From NCBI RefSeq assembly GCF_000381925.1, contig NZ_KB907309.1:124001-188000 (forward strand): a DNA stretch of 64,000 nt, in the 5' to 3' direction. The notes beneath the pieces were generated by a model that saw nothing but the letters and a program-made list of their open reading frames with translations, had not been told where the DNA came from and did no database searches. Shown piece by piece: positions 1 through 10,017 of the stretch. Positions within the stretch are counted from its first letter, which is position 1. Each line of letters starts with the position of its first letter. Source of the stretch: Nocardia sp. BMG111209. Lineage in GTDB: Bacteria > Actinomycetota > Actinomycetes > Mycobacteriales > Mycobacteriaceae. The translations under genes and the position numbers were made by a program.

Positions 1-1
1 C

Positions 2-2146
2 GCCCTCATCGCGGTCGTCGTCCTCGGCATGATCTGGGCCGGCGTCAACGTCCAGCACAACCTCGTCCCCAGTGGCAACATGGCCGACCCGCTGTACTGG
101 CTGAGCTACGGCTTCGAGGCCATGATCTCCATCCCCATCATCACGATCATGGTCGTCACCACCACCGCCGCCCGCTGGGGCCGCGACGTGGCGCGCGGCA
201 AGGTCGTCCTCCTGGAGATCGGCCTCCTCAGCGTCACCATCGCCCTCAACGCCGGCCCGCACATCGCCGCGGGCCGCATGGCCCACGCCGCCGAGGCGGC
301 GGTCGCCCCGATCATGGTCGGCGTCATCATCTGGCTGCACGCCTGGGTCGCGGCACGGTACGCCACTCTCATCGACGGCGCTCCGGTCGTCGACGCACAC
401 ACCGGGCCGGTGAGTACCCAGCCCTGGCCCGTGACGGTTTCCCCGGAACAACCGGACCTCTCCGCGCACCACATCTCCCACTCCCCGGTGACAGCGGACG
501 ATCACGGCCCCACTCGGGCCGCCACCGCCGGCCACCCCGGTTCCTCGCCCTCCGCTGCCGAACACGCTCCCGCCGAACATCTTCCGATCGAACGGCGGAA
601 CGGTTCCGGGCGAACCGATTCGATCCCGATGACGGAACTGCGTGTGCCGGTGGGCGATCCGGTCGGTTCGCCGTCACACAACGGCAGGAACGGTCGCAAC
701 AGTGCCGAGAGCCGCAACGGGCACAGCGGCAGCAACGGGCACACCTACAACGGCTTCGACACCCGCAACGGTCACCCCGTCCGGAACGGTCACGACACCG
801 GCACCGGTCGGAACGGGCACGACGGGCTGAATGTCCTCGGCGTCAACGGGACACCGGCTGCCCGGAACGGGTACGACCACGCGGACGGGCCGGTCGCCAA
901 CAACGGCCACCGGAAGGATCTCGGCCACAACGGACACGATATCCACGGCGTCGGCGGCAGCAGCAACGGATACGACCACACCGAGGGGTCGATCGTCCAC
1001 AACGGCCGGCGATACGATCCCGGCCACAACGGGCACGACCTCGCTGATGCCGGTGACAGCCGCAACGGGTACGGCCAGGCAGACGGGCCGGTCACCCACA
1101 ACGGTCACCGAAACGAACTCGGCCACAACGGCTACGACCTTCATGACGCCGGTGCTGGCCACAACGGGGGCGAAGGCCGCGGCGATCACAACGGATTCGA
1201 CATTCTCGGCGGCCGCAACGGTATTCGGGCGAACGACGAGCTTCCCGGCGACGGCGACCACCGCGACGTCAGCGGTAGCGGCACCGGCGAGTCCGCGCAT
1301 CGCGATGGCAACCGCAGCAGCGAATCCGATCGGAACGGTCGGGAGGGGTACGGCGACCGCAACGGCCGAGTGATCAACGGCGGCAACGATACTCACGGTG
1401 GATCGGCCGACACCGGCCTCGCCGCGGACAGCCGTGCCGTGACCGAGCCCGCCCCGGAGCGAAAGACCAACGGGCACACCTATCCGCAGGCGGAGTACTC
1501 CGTGGCCGATTCGGACGGGCCCATCGTGGACGTCCCCGCTGCTCCGGAATTCGTTGCCGTACCGGCGCGGCCCGAGGTTCCGGTCACCGCAGGAGCACAG
1601 TTGGTCACCGCTGCTGCCCCGGCCGCCACGTCCCGGTCCGCTGCACGTGCGCCCAGGCAACCGGAACCGGCCGCACTTCCCGGCCTCGAGATGCCGGCGC
1701 GGGACGAACGGCCCGCACGCAAGAAGGCCGACGTACGTCCGGCGGCCGAATCCGAGCGCACCTCGCGCCGGGAACGCAACGATCGCCCCGCCGCCGACGA
1801 GGCTCCGGCTGCCCGCGGCACCTCCGAGCCGGCCGCTCGCCGACGCACGGCCGAGGCGAGTCGGCCGGTCACACAACCACTTCCGATTCCCGCCGACACG
1901 CTCTACGCCGACAGCGACGATTTCGACACCGACATCGCCGAGGTGGAGATCTGGGCGGTAGCCCGGGACATCTCGCAGCGCGGAATGTCCCGGCTGCCGG
2001 TCGAACAGCTCGTCGAGATCCTCACCTTCGCCGACCAGTCGTGGACCCCGGCCGCGATCGGCGCGGAGGTCGGCATGTCCGGTTCTGCGGTTCTGCGAAT
2101 TCTGGAGGCGGCCCGCCGACTTCGCGCCGCCGCCTACAGCGGTTAG
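2..2146 (+). CDS. DUF2637-type membrane protein with Asn-Gly-His-rich tail (5' end outside window)
   Basis: The reading frame is already open at base 2, so the N-terminus lies upstream. The first ~115 visible residues form a hydrophobic multi-pass region (start ALIAVVVLGMIWAG) nearly identical to that of the gene at 3113-4354; this is the DUF2637 family of actinobacterial membrane proteins, of unknown function and often seen with mobile elements. A low-complexity linker of ~400 residues follows, dominated by NGH/NGY/RNG motifs and including three exact-length 33-residue repeats. The last ~70 residues (from VEIWAVARDIS) resemble the C-terminus of the neighbour and look like a helix-turn-helix (AAIGAEVGMSGSAVLRILE). 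The linker is the main difference between the paralogues. It reads in one frame with no stop. Membrane location is inferred from hydrophobicity; function is unknown. Confidence 0.8.
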   Translation, partial: ALIAVVVLGMIWAGVNVQHNLVPSGNMADPLYWLSYGFEAMISIPIITIMVVTTTAARWGRDVARGKVVLLEIGLLSVTIALNAGPHIAAGRMAHAAEAAVAPIMVGVIIWLHAWVAARYATLIDGAPVVDAHTGPVSTQPWPVTVSPEQPDLSAHHISHSPVTADDHGPTRAATAGHPGSSPSAAEHAPAEHLPIERRNGSGRTDSIPMTELRVPVGDPVGSPSHNGRNGRNSAESRNGHSGSNGHTYNGFDTRNGHPVRNGHDTGTGRNGHDGLNVLGVNGTPAARNGYDHADGPVANNGHRKDLGHNGHDIHGVGGSSNGYDHTEGSIVHNGRRYDPGHNGHDLADAGDSRNGYGQADGPVTHNGHRNELGHNGYDLHDAGAGHNGGEGRGDHNGFDILGGRNGIRANDELPGDGDHRDVSGSGTGESAHRDGNRSSESDRNGREGYGDRNGRVINGGNDTHGGSADTGLAADSRAVTEPAPERKTNGHTYPQAEYSVADSDGPIVDVPAAPEFVAVPARPEVPVTAGAQLVTAAAPAATSRSAARAPRQPEPAALPGLEMPARDERPARKKADVRPAAESERTSRRERNDRPAADEAPAARGTSEPAARRRTAEASRPVTQPLPIPADTLYADSDDFDTDIAEVEIWAVARDISQRGMSRLPVEQLVEILTFADQSWTPAAIGAEVGMSGSAVLRILEAARRLRAAAYSG
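863..1159 (+). repeat. Three tandem 99-bp coding repeats (33 residues each)
   Basis: Units start at 863, 962 and 1061, each exactly 99 bases. Each encodes a unit of the form (R/S)NGY-(D/G)-x-(A/T)-(D/E)-G...NG(H/R)R...GHNG(H/Y)D(I/L). The units are diverged at DNA level but keep length and the Asn-Gly-His/Tyr spacing. Shorter NGH/NGY motifs continue on both sides. Confidence 0.8.
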
Positions 2147-2316
2147 CACCTGTCGGGAGCGCGGCGGCGACGGTAATCCGGGGAACAGGGTCCACACTGC
2201 AACCGGCCGCGGATTCCGCCGACATGCAGGGGGATATTCGTTGCGCTGCGTCGGGCACCGTGGTGGCATGAACGGTGCCGGTCCGGTGGCCGGGATCCGA
2301 AGGCGTGGGGGTAGCG

Positions 2317-2922
2317 ATGGATGTCGATGTGCTGGAGCGGGTCTGGGGGTCGTGGGCCGAGCGGGGTGCCGGGCTGAGCGGGGAGGAGTGGGGGCGGGCG
2401 ACGCGGCTGGACGGGTGGACGGTGTTGGATCTGTTCGCGCATGTCGCGCCGGATCCGAAGGTGCTGGACTTCTTTCGGGGGGCGCGGGTGGTGGGGCCCG
2501 CGGTCACCGGTGGGGCCGAGTTGTTGCGGGTTGTTCATGCGGCGGACGGGGTGGTTCGGGAGCGGGCGGGTGAGATCGCTTCGGCGGCACGGGAAGCCGG
2601 TGGGGTGGGGGTGGCACGGTTGTTGCGGTACTTCACTGTCGGCGGGCCCGAGGCGATTGCTGTACTGCGGGAGGCCGATTCGGCGGCGGGGTTGGGGTAT
2701 CCGCAGGTGGGGAGCGTCAGTTTCGGTGCGCTCGTCGAGGTTTCGATCGTCGAGGCGACTGTGCATCTGCTGGACCTGATCGCGGCGGTCGGTGGGCCGC
2801 CGGTGCCGGCGGGTGGGTTGCGGCGGACCGTCGAGGTGTTGGCCGCGGTGCCGGATCCGGTGGTGTTCATCGAATCCGCCGCGGGGCGGACCGCCGGGGG
2901 GCTGCCGCCGATTCTGGGCTGA
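2317..2922 (+). CDS. MDMPI_N / DinB-like maleylpyruvate isomerase family protein
   Basis: A protein of 201 residues. The N-terminal pattern (a helix with W, then GW(T)VLDLFAHVA at ~30-40 and a later SIVEATVHLLDL helix) fits the mycothiol-dependent maleylpyruvate isomerase N-terminal/DinB-like four-helix fold, which typically places His residues around a metal; candidate ligands here are His in LFAHVA and in ATVHLLDL. Family members are thiol-dependent isomerases or transferases, and many have no known substrate. ATG at 2317 is preferred over an in-frame GTG at 2275 because a G-rich stretch precedes it. The gene lies between two DUF2637 paralogues on the same strand with gaps under 200 bases. 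The substrate cannot be stated. Confidence 0.6.
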   Translation: MDVDVLERVWGSWAERGAGLSGEEWGRATRLDGWTVLDLFAHVAPDPKVLDFFRGARVVGPAVTGGAELLRVVHAADGVVRERAGEIASAAREAGGVGVARLLRYFTVGGPEAIAVLREADSAAGLGYPQVGSVSFGALVEVSIVEATVHLLDLIAAVGGPPVPAGGLRRTVEVLAAVPDPVVFIESAAGRTAGGLPPILG

Positions 2923-3112
2923 CGATCGCACCTCTGGAAACAGGAGTGAACAGGCGCAACAGGGTCATTGGTCCGTCAACGATTGCGATGCTGCCCGCTC
3001 GAGGGCAGCATAGGACCCCGGGTAGCTCGACAAACACCCGCACGATGCTCCACAGCTCACTGGTATCCGACGGCCGGGAGGTCCGGTGCCGGATGCCTCA
3101 GGAAGGCCAGCG

Positions 3113-4354
3113 ATGCGCGAAGACCAACCGACCGGCAAAGAAGAGATCGCTGCTCTGGCTCAGCAGGTCAAGACAGCACGCGGGAAGTTGCCGTTGCAGC
3201 AGAACGCCGCACTCTTCGATGTGTTGTCGGACGACGAGTTCGCCGCGGAACGCGAGCTGGCCGAGTGGACGCGAGAGAAGCGGCGCCGGCAGCGCCGGGA
3301 CTCGTTGAAGGCGGAGATTTCTGCGGAGCGGCGGGACCGGCGGGTGGCGGACTCGATCCGGCGCGCCGACGAGGCGGATGATCGCTGGCATCGCCGCGCA
3401 CTGGCTGCGCGGCGCCGGGTCTCCAGTCCGGATGCCCGTCTCGCGCAACTGTTCCGGCGCGCCGAATGGTCGTCGCGCGCGCTGATCGGCGTGGTCGTCA
3501 TCGGCATGGTCTGGGCAGGGGTGAACGTCCAGCACAACCTGGTGCCGAGCGGGGATATGACCGACCCGCTGTACTGGCTCAGTTACGGGTTCGAGGCCAT
3601 GATCTCGATCCCGATCATCACGATCATGATGGTCACCACCACGGCCGCGCGCTGGGGCCGGGACGTCAATCGCGGGCGCGTGGTGCTGCTCGAGGCGGGC
3701 CTGCTCGGCGTGACCATCGCGTTGAACGCCGGGCCGCACATCGCCGCCGGGCGGATCGCCCATGCCGCCGAAGCGGCCGTCGCGCCGATCATGGTCGGTG
3801 TGGTGATCTGGCTACACGCCTGGGTCTCCGCGCGCTACGCGATGCTGATCGAGGGCATCACCGAGTTGGAGGAGCAGCCCACCGCGGTACCGGTGGCGAC
3901 CACGACCGTGCGGGCCGACCGGATCTTCCCGCCGGAACCGGATCTGTTCGCCGAACTCGATTTCGAGCCGGACCGGGCCGCGATCACCGAGAACGCGCTG
4001 CCCGCACCGGCTGCCGCCCGACGCAAACCCCGCCCCGCCGGTCCGGTTCGCGGTTCCGGCACCGCCGCGGACGCGGACACCCGGGTGCTCGCCGCCGTGG
4101 ACGATACGGCCGACGACTTCGAGGATTCGATCCCCGAGGGCGAGGACGTGCAGTGGTGGACGGCCGCCCGTGCGATCTCCGATCGCGGCATGTCGACCCT
4201 GCCGGTCGAGCAGCTGGCCGAAATCCTCACGCTCGCGGATCAATCCGCCTCGCCGACCAGTATCAGCACCGAAACCGGGCTGTCGCGTGCGGCGGTCGTC
4301 CGGGTGCTGGAATCGGCTCGCAAACTCGGACCGCACTACGCCATCACCGGGTAG
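3113..4354 (+). CDS. DUF2637-type membrane protein with C-terminal HTH-like domain
   Basis: A protein of 413 residues. Residues ~1-115 are charged and helical (many RRR/ERE, probably coiled coil). Residues ~125-245 are the DUF2637 membrane region (ALIGVVVIGMVWAG start, several hydrophobic helices, conserved NAGPHIAAGR). A Pro/Ala-rich linker follows, and the last ~70 residues (ARAISDRGMSTLPVEQLAEI ... TGLSRAAVVRVLESA) look like a helix-turn-helix. The start is the ATG at 3113, with AGGAAGG 6 bases upstream; an in-frame GTG at 3086 lacks such a site. It is a clear paralogue of the partial gene at the window start but without the Asn-Gly-His repeat linker. Function is unknown; combining a membrane domain with an HTH-like tail suggests a membrane-linked DNA-associated role, which is inference. 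Confidence 0.8.
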   Translation: MREDQPTGKEEIAALAQQVKTARGKLPLQQNAALFDVLSDDEFAAERELAEWTREKRRRQRRDSLKAEISAERRDRRVADSIRRADEADDRWHRRALAARRRVSSPDARLAQLFRRAEWSSRALIGVVVIGMVWAGVNVQHNLVPSGDMTDPLYWLSYGFEAMISIPIITIMMVTTTAARWGRDVNRGRVVLLEAGLLGVTIALNAGPHIAAGRIAHAAEAAVAPIMVGVVIWLHAWVSARYAMLIEGITELEEQPTAVPVATTTVRADRIFPPEPDLFAELDFEPDRAAITENALPAPAAARRKPRPAGPVRGSGTAADADTRVLAAVDDTADDFEDSIPEGEDVQWWTAARAISDRGMSTLPVEQLAEILTLADQSASPTSISTETGLSRAAVVRVLESARKLGPHYAITG

Positions 4355-4708
4355 TCGCTCGCTCGACGAAACCGCGCGTTCCACCAACTCCGGTCGCAGG
4401 CCGGACCGAGCGGGTACGGCGATGTCGCCGTACGGGCACGAGTGTCGGCCACGCCGAGTCGAATTCCATACGCTGCCTCGAATTCACCGCTGCCGGACGG
4501 TATGCCGTCGCAATGCCCACATCGCCGGACCGTAAACCCGGCGGCGGCCGATTCGATCCACTCGATCGGCCGCCGGCCTGATGGCGGCACAGAACTCCTG
4601 GTGTCGGCATAGAACTGACGGCCGTACACGCCGGGCCGATAACCGAACTCGCTGCCGTATACGCCAACCCGACAGCGGAATCTCGCGATCCGCGCGCCAC
4701 CGACTCGA
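4355..4708. terminator. Convergent intergenic region with hairpin at 4542-4575
   Basis: This 354-base gap separates convergent genes. It has a perfect 11-bp inverted repeat (CGGCGGCCGAT at 4542-4552, its complement at 4565-4575) around a 12-base loop, a candidate bidirectional terminator without a T-tract. A short near-repeat GCCGTA(C/T)ACGCC occurs twice near 4620-4670. No convincing gene is present. Confidence 0.4.
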
Positions 4709-5848
4709 TCAGCCCTGGGCCCGACCGCCCGCGGTAACCACGATCTCGTGCTGCCGCTCGATGATTCGGTCCTCGGCTCCCGGCGCGACGACCGGCTCCG
4801 GGCTCGGCTCGTCCGTGATCTCGGTGCCGGACTCTCCGACAACCCCCACGACAGGGCCGCCAGAAGCCTCGCTGCCGCCTTCGGCATCGCCGGGCGGGGC
4901 AGACTGGTCGCCCGCTTCGGAACCGGGCTCAGCGGCCGTCTCAGGATCATTTCGGCCGACAGCCACATCCGGCCCCGCGGAAGTCTCCGGCGCGACCTCC
5001 CCCGCCGCCGCCCGCGGCCCGTACGGATCCGGGAATTCGACCGCCGCCACCCGCAGCCGCTCGATCACCTCGTTGAAGATGTAGAAATTCGGAATGGCGC
5101 CGACCCGGCCGAGGGAAATCCAGTTCCCGTCCACCTTGATCCGCACGATTCCGCCGCGCGGATCGATGGTCTGGATCCGTTCCCAGGGATACCGGGCGCC
5201 GTCGTGCACCAGTTCCAGGAGGGATACCGCGAGATCGCCGAAATGGACGGTCTGCTCGCCGTCGATGGCGGCGACGATGCCCGGCAATTGGGCCGCGGTG
5301 ACCGAGGATTGGATCAGCGGACCCCATTCCCGGGCATTGGCGAACTCGGCCTCGTCGAACTCCGCCCGATGCCCGCCGGGGCCGGTCAGCACGAATGCGT
5401 AATCGGTTGCCGCCGCGGCGGATTGGTGCAGCGGAATCGATTGCTGCCGCACTTCGACCGTCGTCCAATGAAATCCGGCGATCTCCTCACCGGAGTGGTA
5501 CACGGTGAGGCCGCGGTCGAACAGGTCCAGCCGGGCGCCCCGGCTGCGCCGGTTGCGGCGGCCGCGCAGCGCGGCGAATCCGGCCGGAATCAACGCGCAC
5601 AGGATCACCACCACCGCGGCCGCCGGCGCCCCGGCGACGATACACAGCACGCTCACCGCCACCAGCCCGCCGGCCACCAGCCCACAGCCGCGCACGACCG
5701 GATCCCCGCTGGCCGGGGCGCGCAGATAGGTCTGCCGATGTTCGCCCAGGTTCTCGTACGAGGACATCAAATGAATCAACTGCGTCAGGGGCACCGTTCG
5801 CCGGCCGCCGGTTCCCCCGGCGCCGCGCTGCGTACTCGGGGTGGTCAC
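4709..5848 (-). CDS. DUF6585-like membrane-anchored protein
   Basis: About 379 residues. Two adjacent hydrophobic helices at ~55-95 (GLVAGGLVAVSVLCIVAGA ... VVVILCALIPAGFAAL) are followed by a beta-rich domain. That domain carries the features I associate with DUF6585: a line reading DLFDRGLTVYHSGEE, then HFGDLAVSLLELV, a PWERIQTI box, and IPNFYIFNEVIERLR before the C-terminal ~80-residue acidic, Pro/Gly/Glu-rich tail. The function of the family is not known. The start is taken as GTG at 5848, four bases after GGAGG; a TTG three bases upstream is possible. It lies convergent to the DUF2637 gene and downstream, on the same strand, of the zinc-ribbon gene. Confidence 0.55.
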   Translation of the reverse strand: MTTPSTQRGAGGTGGRRTVPLTQLIHLMSSYENLGEHRQTYLRAPASGDPVVRGCGLVAGGLVAVSVLCIVAGAPAAAVVVILCALIPAGFAALRGRRNRRSRGARLDLFDRGLTVYHSGEEIAGFHWTTVEVRQQSIPLHQSAAAATDYAFVLTGPGGHRAEFDEAEFANAREWGPLIQSSVTAAQLPGIVAAIDGEQTVHFGDLAVSLLELVHDGARYPWERIQTIDPRGGIVRIKVDGNWISLGRVGAIPNFYIFNEVIERLRVAAVEFPDPYGPRAAAGEVAPETSAGPDVAVGRNDPETAAEPGSEAGDQSAPPGDAEGGSEASGGPVVGVVGESGTEITDEPSPEPVVAPGAEDRIIERQHEIVVTAGGRAQG

Positions 5849-5939
5849 CAATCCTCCATCAGGCGGTATTTCTCCGCGCCGAAGCGTATTCCACCTGTCC
5901 GAGTACCGCTAGTGCTGGACCGAATTATCCGGTTTCCGG

Positions 5940-6533
5940 TTATCGCTGCGGATGGCAGAACCCGCACACCCCGCTGGCGGGCAGCTGGATGAAACACTCC
6001 TCGCACAACTGCATTCGCGATTGTGCGACCACCGGAACCTCCACCCGCGCCTTCGCGGTTCTGCCCGCGCGCCGGGCGGCGACCTTCGGGGTCAGCGGCG
6101 GAATTCCGGCCGGGATGTCGGTGCCGTGCGTGGCGTAGCACTGCCAGCGCGCATACGCGGCATGCACTTCCAGATCGTCCGGAATCGGCAGCGCCGCCAG
6201 TTCGAGCACGTACTTGTAGCTGTCGGTGACCGTGTGGTTCGCGCGCACGCACAGCGCGGTCAGCGGCGGCTCGCCCGCGCCGTGGCAGCGCCGGGCCACC
6301 TTGCGCAGGATCGCGTCCATCCAGGTCCGGGTCGGGGCGGTGGTCCGCACCCCCGACATCTCCTGCACCCGTTCGGCCAGTTCCTCGATCGTCACGAAAT
6401 GTCCGTAACCGGTGGCGGTTTCGACGAGCGCCTCGTGCGCGGCCAGCGCCCACGCCACCGCGGCGTCGCGGAACGACACCGCCTCTCCGTCGATCGTCCG
6501 CCAGGCCCCGGAAGTCGTCGCAGCATTCCTCAT
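5940..6533 (-). CDS. Hypothetical protein with C-terminal zinc-ribbon-like cysteines
   Basis: A 197-residue soluble protein that I do not recognise. The first ~150 residues are mixed helical (WALAAHEALVETATGYGHF; WMDAILRKVARRCHGAGE). The C-terminal 25 residues carry a CEEC-x11-CGFC pattern, ending CGFCHPQR, typical of a small zinc ribbon. The gene is ~150 bases beyond the end of the S10 ribosomal operon, behind the terminator-like hairpin at 6618-6652, so it probably has its own promoter. The start is the ATG at 6533; no strong ribosome-binding site is seen. A nucleic-acid or protein-binding role is possible from the ribbon alone but not supported further. Confidence 0.6.
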   Translation of the reverse strand: MRNAATTSGAWRTIDGEAVSFRDAAVAWALAAHEALVETATGYGHFVTIEELAERVQEMSGVRTTAPTRTWMDAILRKVARRCHGAGEPPLTALCVRANHTVTDSYKYVLELAALPIPDDLEVHAAYARWQCYATHGTDIPAGIPPLTPKVAARRAGRTAKARVEVPVVAQSRMQLCEECFIQLPASGVCGFCHPQR

Positions 6534-6617
6534 AGCCCGTCAAAGTTAGCCGATCAAGCGACCACTGCGCCAATTGCGCGGCGCCGCAATCGCATACCTC
6601 ACAACCCGGGTGACGGC

Positions 6618-6652
6618 GAAGGCCCGCCTCCCGGAAAGGGAAGCGGGCCTTC
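6618..6652 (-). terminator. Hairpin terminator at the end of the S10 operon
   Basis: A perfect 10-bp stem (GAAGGCCCGC at 6618-6627, complement at 6643-6652) encloses a 15-base loop that can pair further (TTCCC/GGGAG). It lies 28 bases past the rpsQ stop, the right place to end the ribosomal operon. Confidence 0.7.
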
Positions 6653-6679
6653 GTATTCGACATACGGGGGTCCGGCGGC

Positions 6680-6976
6680 CTACTTGGCCCGCTCCAGAAC
6701 CTCCATCAGCCGCCAGCGCTTGGTGGCCGACAGCGGGCGGGTCTCCATGACCTGCACGCGGTCGCCGATGCCGGCGATCTCGTTCTCGTCGTGCGCCTTC
6801 ACCTTGGAGGTGGTGCGAATGATCTTGCCGTACAGCGGATGCCGATGGCGATCCTCGAGCTCGACGACGATCGTCTTGTTCATCTTGTCCGAGACCACGT
6901 AGCCGACCCGCACCTTGCGGCTGCCACGTTCGGTCTCCTTGGCCGGCGTCTTGGCCGAGCCCTTCGCGTCACTCAT
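6680..6976 (-). CDS. rpsQ: 30S ribosomal protein S17
   Basis: 98 residues, a primary 16S rRNA binder of the small subunit. The family core reads [18 protein letters not shown], followed by HPLYGKII and the ending [16 protein letters not shown]. The N-terminal extension ([14 protein letters not shown]) is typical of actinobacterial S17. Its ATG overlaps the rpmC stop as ATGA, so the two are translationally coupled. It is the last gene of the S10 operon here. Confidence 0.97.
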   Translation of the reverse strand: MSDAKGSAKTPAKETERGSRKVRVGYVVSDKMNKTIVVELEDRHRHPLYGKIIRTTSKVKAHDENEIAGIGDRVQVMETRPLSATKRWRLMEVLERAK

Positions 6977-7212
6977 GCCGCATCTCCCTTGTCCGCAGGA
7001 CCAGAGGCCAGGCCGAGCTCACGCTCGCGCATGACCGTGTAGATGCGCGCGATCTCGTGACGAACGACGCGCAGGCGACGGTTGTTCTGCAACTGGCCGG
7101 TCGCCATCTGGAAGCGCAGGTTGAACAGCTCTTCCTTCGATTCACGCAGGCGGGCGACGAGCTCGTCCTCGGTGAGCTCGCGCAGGTCTGCGGCCGGAGT
7201 TCCGGTAGCCAT
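6973..7212 (-). CDS. rpmC: 50S ribosomal protein L29
   Basis: 79 residues. The family signature is intact: [34 protein letters not shown], then [15 protein letters not shown]. It sits at the exit of the peptide tunnel in the large subunit. The start is the ATG at 7212, whose complement overlaps the end of rplP; the open frame continues upstream only because of high GC. A slightly extended C-terminus ([11 protein letters not shown]) is seen. Confidence 0.97.
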   Translation of the reverse strand: MATGTPAADLRELTEDELVARLRESKEELFNLRFQMATGQLQNNRRLRVVRHEIARIYTVMRERELGLASGPADKGDAA

Positions 7213-7628
7213 CAGAACTGCTCCTCCCTGGTCACGATCCTGCACTTCACTGGGAGCTTGTGCATCGCGCGGCGCAGGGCCTCGCGGGCGGTCTCCTCGT
7301 TCGGGTAGGACATCTCGAACATCACGCGGCCCGGCTTGACGTTCGCGATCCACCACTCCGGCGAACCCTTACCGGAACCCATGCGGGTCTCGGCGGGCTT
7401 CTTGGTCAGCGGGCGATCCGGGTAGATGTTGATCCAGATCTTGCCGCCACGCTTGATGTGGCGGGTCATCGCGATACGCGCCGACTCGATCTGCCGGTTG
7501 GTGATGTAGCCCGGCTCCAGCGCCTGGATGCCGAACTCGCCGAACGCCACCGAGGTGCCGCCCTTGGCCATACCGGAACGACCGGGGTGATGCTGCTTGC
7601 GGTGCTTGACCCTGCGGGGCATCAGCAT
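7212..7628 (-). CDS. rplP: 50S ribosomal protein L16
   Basis: 138 residues, close to the usual bacterial length. It begins [17 protein letters not shown], the family's conserved start, and contains [20 protein letters not shown] and [20 protein letters not shown]16 organises the A-site region of the large subunit. The gene overlaps rpmC by the start/stop dinucleotide and follows rpsC after a few bases. Confidence 0.97.
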   Translation of the reverse strand: MLMPRRVKHRKQHHPGRSGMAKGGTSVAFGEFGIQALEPGYITNRQIESARIAMTRHIKRGGKIWINIYPDRPLTKKPAETRMGSGKGSPEWWIANVKPGRVMFEMSYPNEETAREALRRAMHKLPVKCRIVTREEQF

Positions 7629-7631
7629 TGG

Positions 7632-8435
<804 letters not shown>

Positions 8436-8861
8436 TTACTTCGCCCCTCCCTTCCGGCGATTGCGAGCCGGGGCGGCGCTGGCGACGCTCTCGACCTCGA
8501 TGGTGATGTGGCTGGTCCGCTTGCGGATCCGGAAAGCCCGGCCCTGGGCACGCGGCTGGAACCGCTTCAAGGTCGCGCCCTCGTCGACGTACGCGGTCGA
8601 GATGACCAGCGTCGCCGGGTTCAGGCCGAGGTTGTTCTCCGCGTTGGCCGCCGCCGAGGCGACGACCTTGGCGACCGGCTCGCTGGCGGCCTGCGGCGCG
8701 AACCGCAGGATGTTCAGCGCGTCCTCGACCCGGCGGCCGCGGACCATGTCGACGACCCGGCGAGCCTTCATCGGGGTGACGCGAACGTGCTTCGCGGTCG
8801 CGCGGGCGGTCGGATTCTGGGGCTCAGTCAGCTGAGCCGCTTCGCTTTTCGCTTCGCTCAT
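8436..8861 (-). CDS. rplV: 50S ribosomal protein L22
   Basis: 141 residues. The conserved body runs from [21 protein letters not shown] to the loop reading [17 protein letters not shown] that lines the exit tunnel. An acidic N-terminal extension of ~18 residues ([15 protein letters not shown]) and a basic tail flank it. The start overlaps the rpsS stop in an ATGA. Confidence 0.97.
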   Translation of the reverse strand: MSEAKSEAAQLTEPQNPTARATAKHVRVTPMKARRVVDMVRGRRVEDALNILRFAPQAASEPVAKVVASAAANAENNLGLNPATLVISTAYVDEGATLKRFQPRAQGRAFRIRKRTSHITIEVESVASAAPARNRRKGGAK

Positions 8862-9139
8862 CGCCGCTTGCTCTTCCGATCTTCCTTGACGTGGCTCTTG
8901 AACGTCCGGGTCGGCGCGAATTCACCGAGCTTGTGCCCGACCATGTTCTCCGACACGAACACCGGCACGTGCTTGCGGCCGTCGTGCACCGAGAACGTGT
9001 GGCCGATGAAATCGGGAATGATGGTCGAGCGACGCGACCAGGTCTTGATGACCTGCTTCGTGCCCTTCTCGTTCTGGACGTCCACCTTCTTGAGGAGGTG
9101 TTCGTCGACGAACGGGCCCTTCTTCAGGCTGCGTGGCAT
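8858..9139 (-). CDS. rpsS: 30S ribosomal protein S19
   Basis: 93 residues beginning [19 protein letters not shown], the invariant family start; six in-frame codons upstream are not used. The later [23 protein letters not shown] is diagnostic. S19 pairs with S13 in the small-subunit head. A GGAGG ribosome-binding site lies just upstream of the ATG at 9139. Confidence 0.97.
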   Translation of the reverse strand: MPRSLKKGPFVDEHLLKKVDVQNEKGTKQVIKTWSRRSTIIPDFIGHTFSVHDGRKHVPVFVSENMVGHKLGEFAPTRTFKSHVKEDRKSKRR

Positions 9140-9153
9140 GTCTAACCTCCTCC

Positions 9154-9984
9154 TCAACGCTTCTTGCCGCGGCGGCGGACGATGAGCTTGTCGCTCGGGC
9201 GATTGGGCTTACGGGTCCGGCCTTCCGGCTGGCCCCACGGGGATACGGGATGGCGGCCGCCGGAGGTCTTACCCTCACCACCACCGTGCGGGTGATCGAC
9301 CGGGTTCATGACCACACCACGGACGGTCGGGCGGACGCCCTTCCACCGCATACGGCCGGCCTTGCCCCAGTTGATGTTCGACTGCTCGGCGTTGCCGACC
9401 TCGCCGACGGTGGCGCGGCAGCGCACGTCGACGCGGCGGATCTCGCCGGAGGGCATACGCAGGACGGCGTAGGCGCCTTCCTTACCCAGCAGCTGGATGC
9501 TCATACCGGCCGCGCGAGCCATCTTGGCGCCGCCACCGGGCCGCAGCTCCACGGCATGGATGGTGGTACCGGTCGGGATCGAGCGCAGCGGCAGGTTGTT
9601 GCCCGGCTTGATGTCCGCGCCCGGACCCGACTCGATGCGGGTGCCCTGCGTGATGCCCTTCGGCGCGATGATGTAGCGCTTCTCGCCGTCGGCGAAGTGC
9701 AGCAGCGCGATGTTCGCGGTGCGGTTGGGGTCGTACTCGATGTGCGCGACCTTGGCCGGGATGCCGTCCTTGTCCAGCCGACGGAAGTCGATCAGACGGT
9801 AGGCGCGCTTGTGACCGCCACCCTTGTGCCGGGTGGTGATGCGACCGTGCGCGTTACGACCGCCGGACTTGGTCAGCGGGCGCAGCAGCGACTTCTCGGG
9901 GGTCGCGCGGGTGATCTCGGCGAAGTCCGAGACCGAGGCACCGCGGCGACCCGGGGTCGTCGGCTTGTACTTACGGATTGCCAT
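9154..9984 (-). CDS. rplB: 50S ribosomal protein L2
   Basis: 276 residues, the usual length. It begins [20 protein letters not shown] and carries the peptidyl-transferase-proximal segment with [21 protein letters not shown] near the C-terminus, including the conserved His. L2 is a core 23S rRNA binder needed for subunit association. It lies 33 bases downstream of rplW. Confidence 0.98.
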   Translation of the reverse strand: MAIRKYKPTTPGRRGASVSDFAEITRATPEKSLLRPLTKSGGRNAHGRITTRHKGGGHKRAYRLIDFRRLDKDGIPAKVAHIEYDPNRTANIALLHFADGEKRYIIAPKGITQGTRIESGPGADIKPGNNLPLRSIPTGTTIHAVELRPGGGAKMARAAGMSIQLLGKEGAYAVLRMPSGEIRRVDVRCRATVGEVGNAEQSNINWGKAGRMRWKGVRPTVRGVVMNPVDHPHGGGEGKTSGGRHPVSPWGQPEGRTRKPNRPSDKLIVRRRGKKR

Positions 9985-10017
9985 GAGTTCTTCTCTGCTT
10001 TCTGGAGCCCCTGCCGC

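Noticed and set aside
640..1480. A CRISPR-like repeated array
   Set aside because: The repeats lie in a coding frame, keep codon periodicity (99-bp units plus NGH triplets) and have no unique spacers of fixed length. No CRISPR array was seen anywhere in the window.
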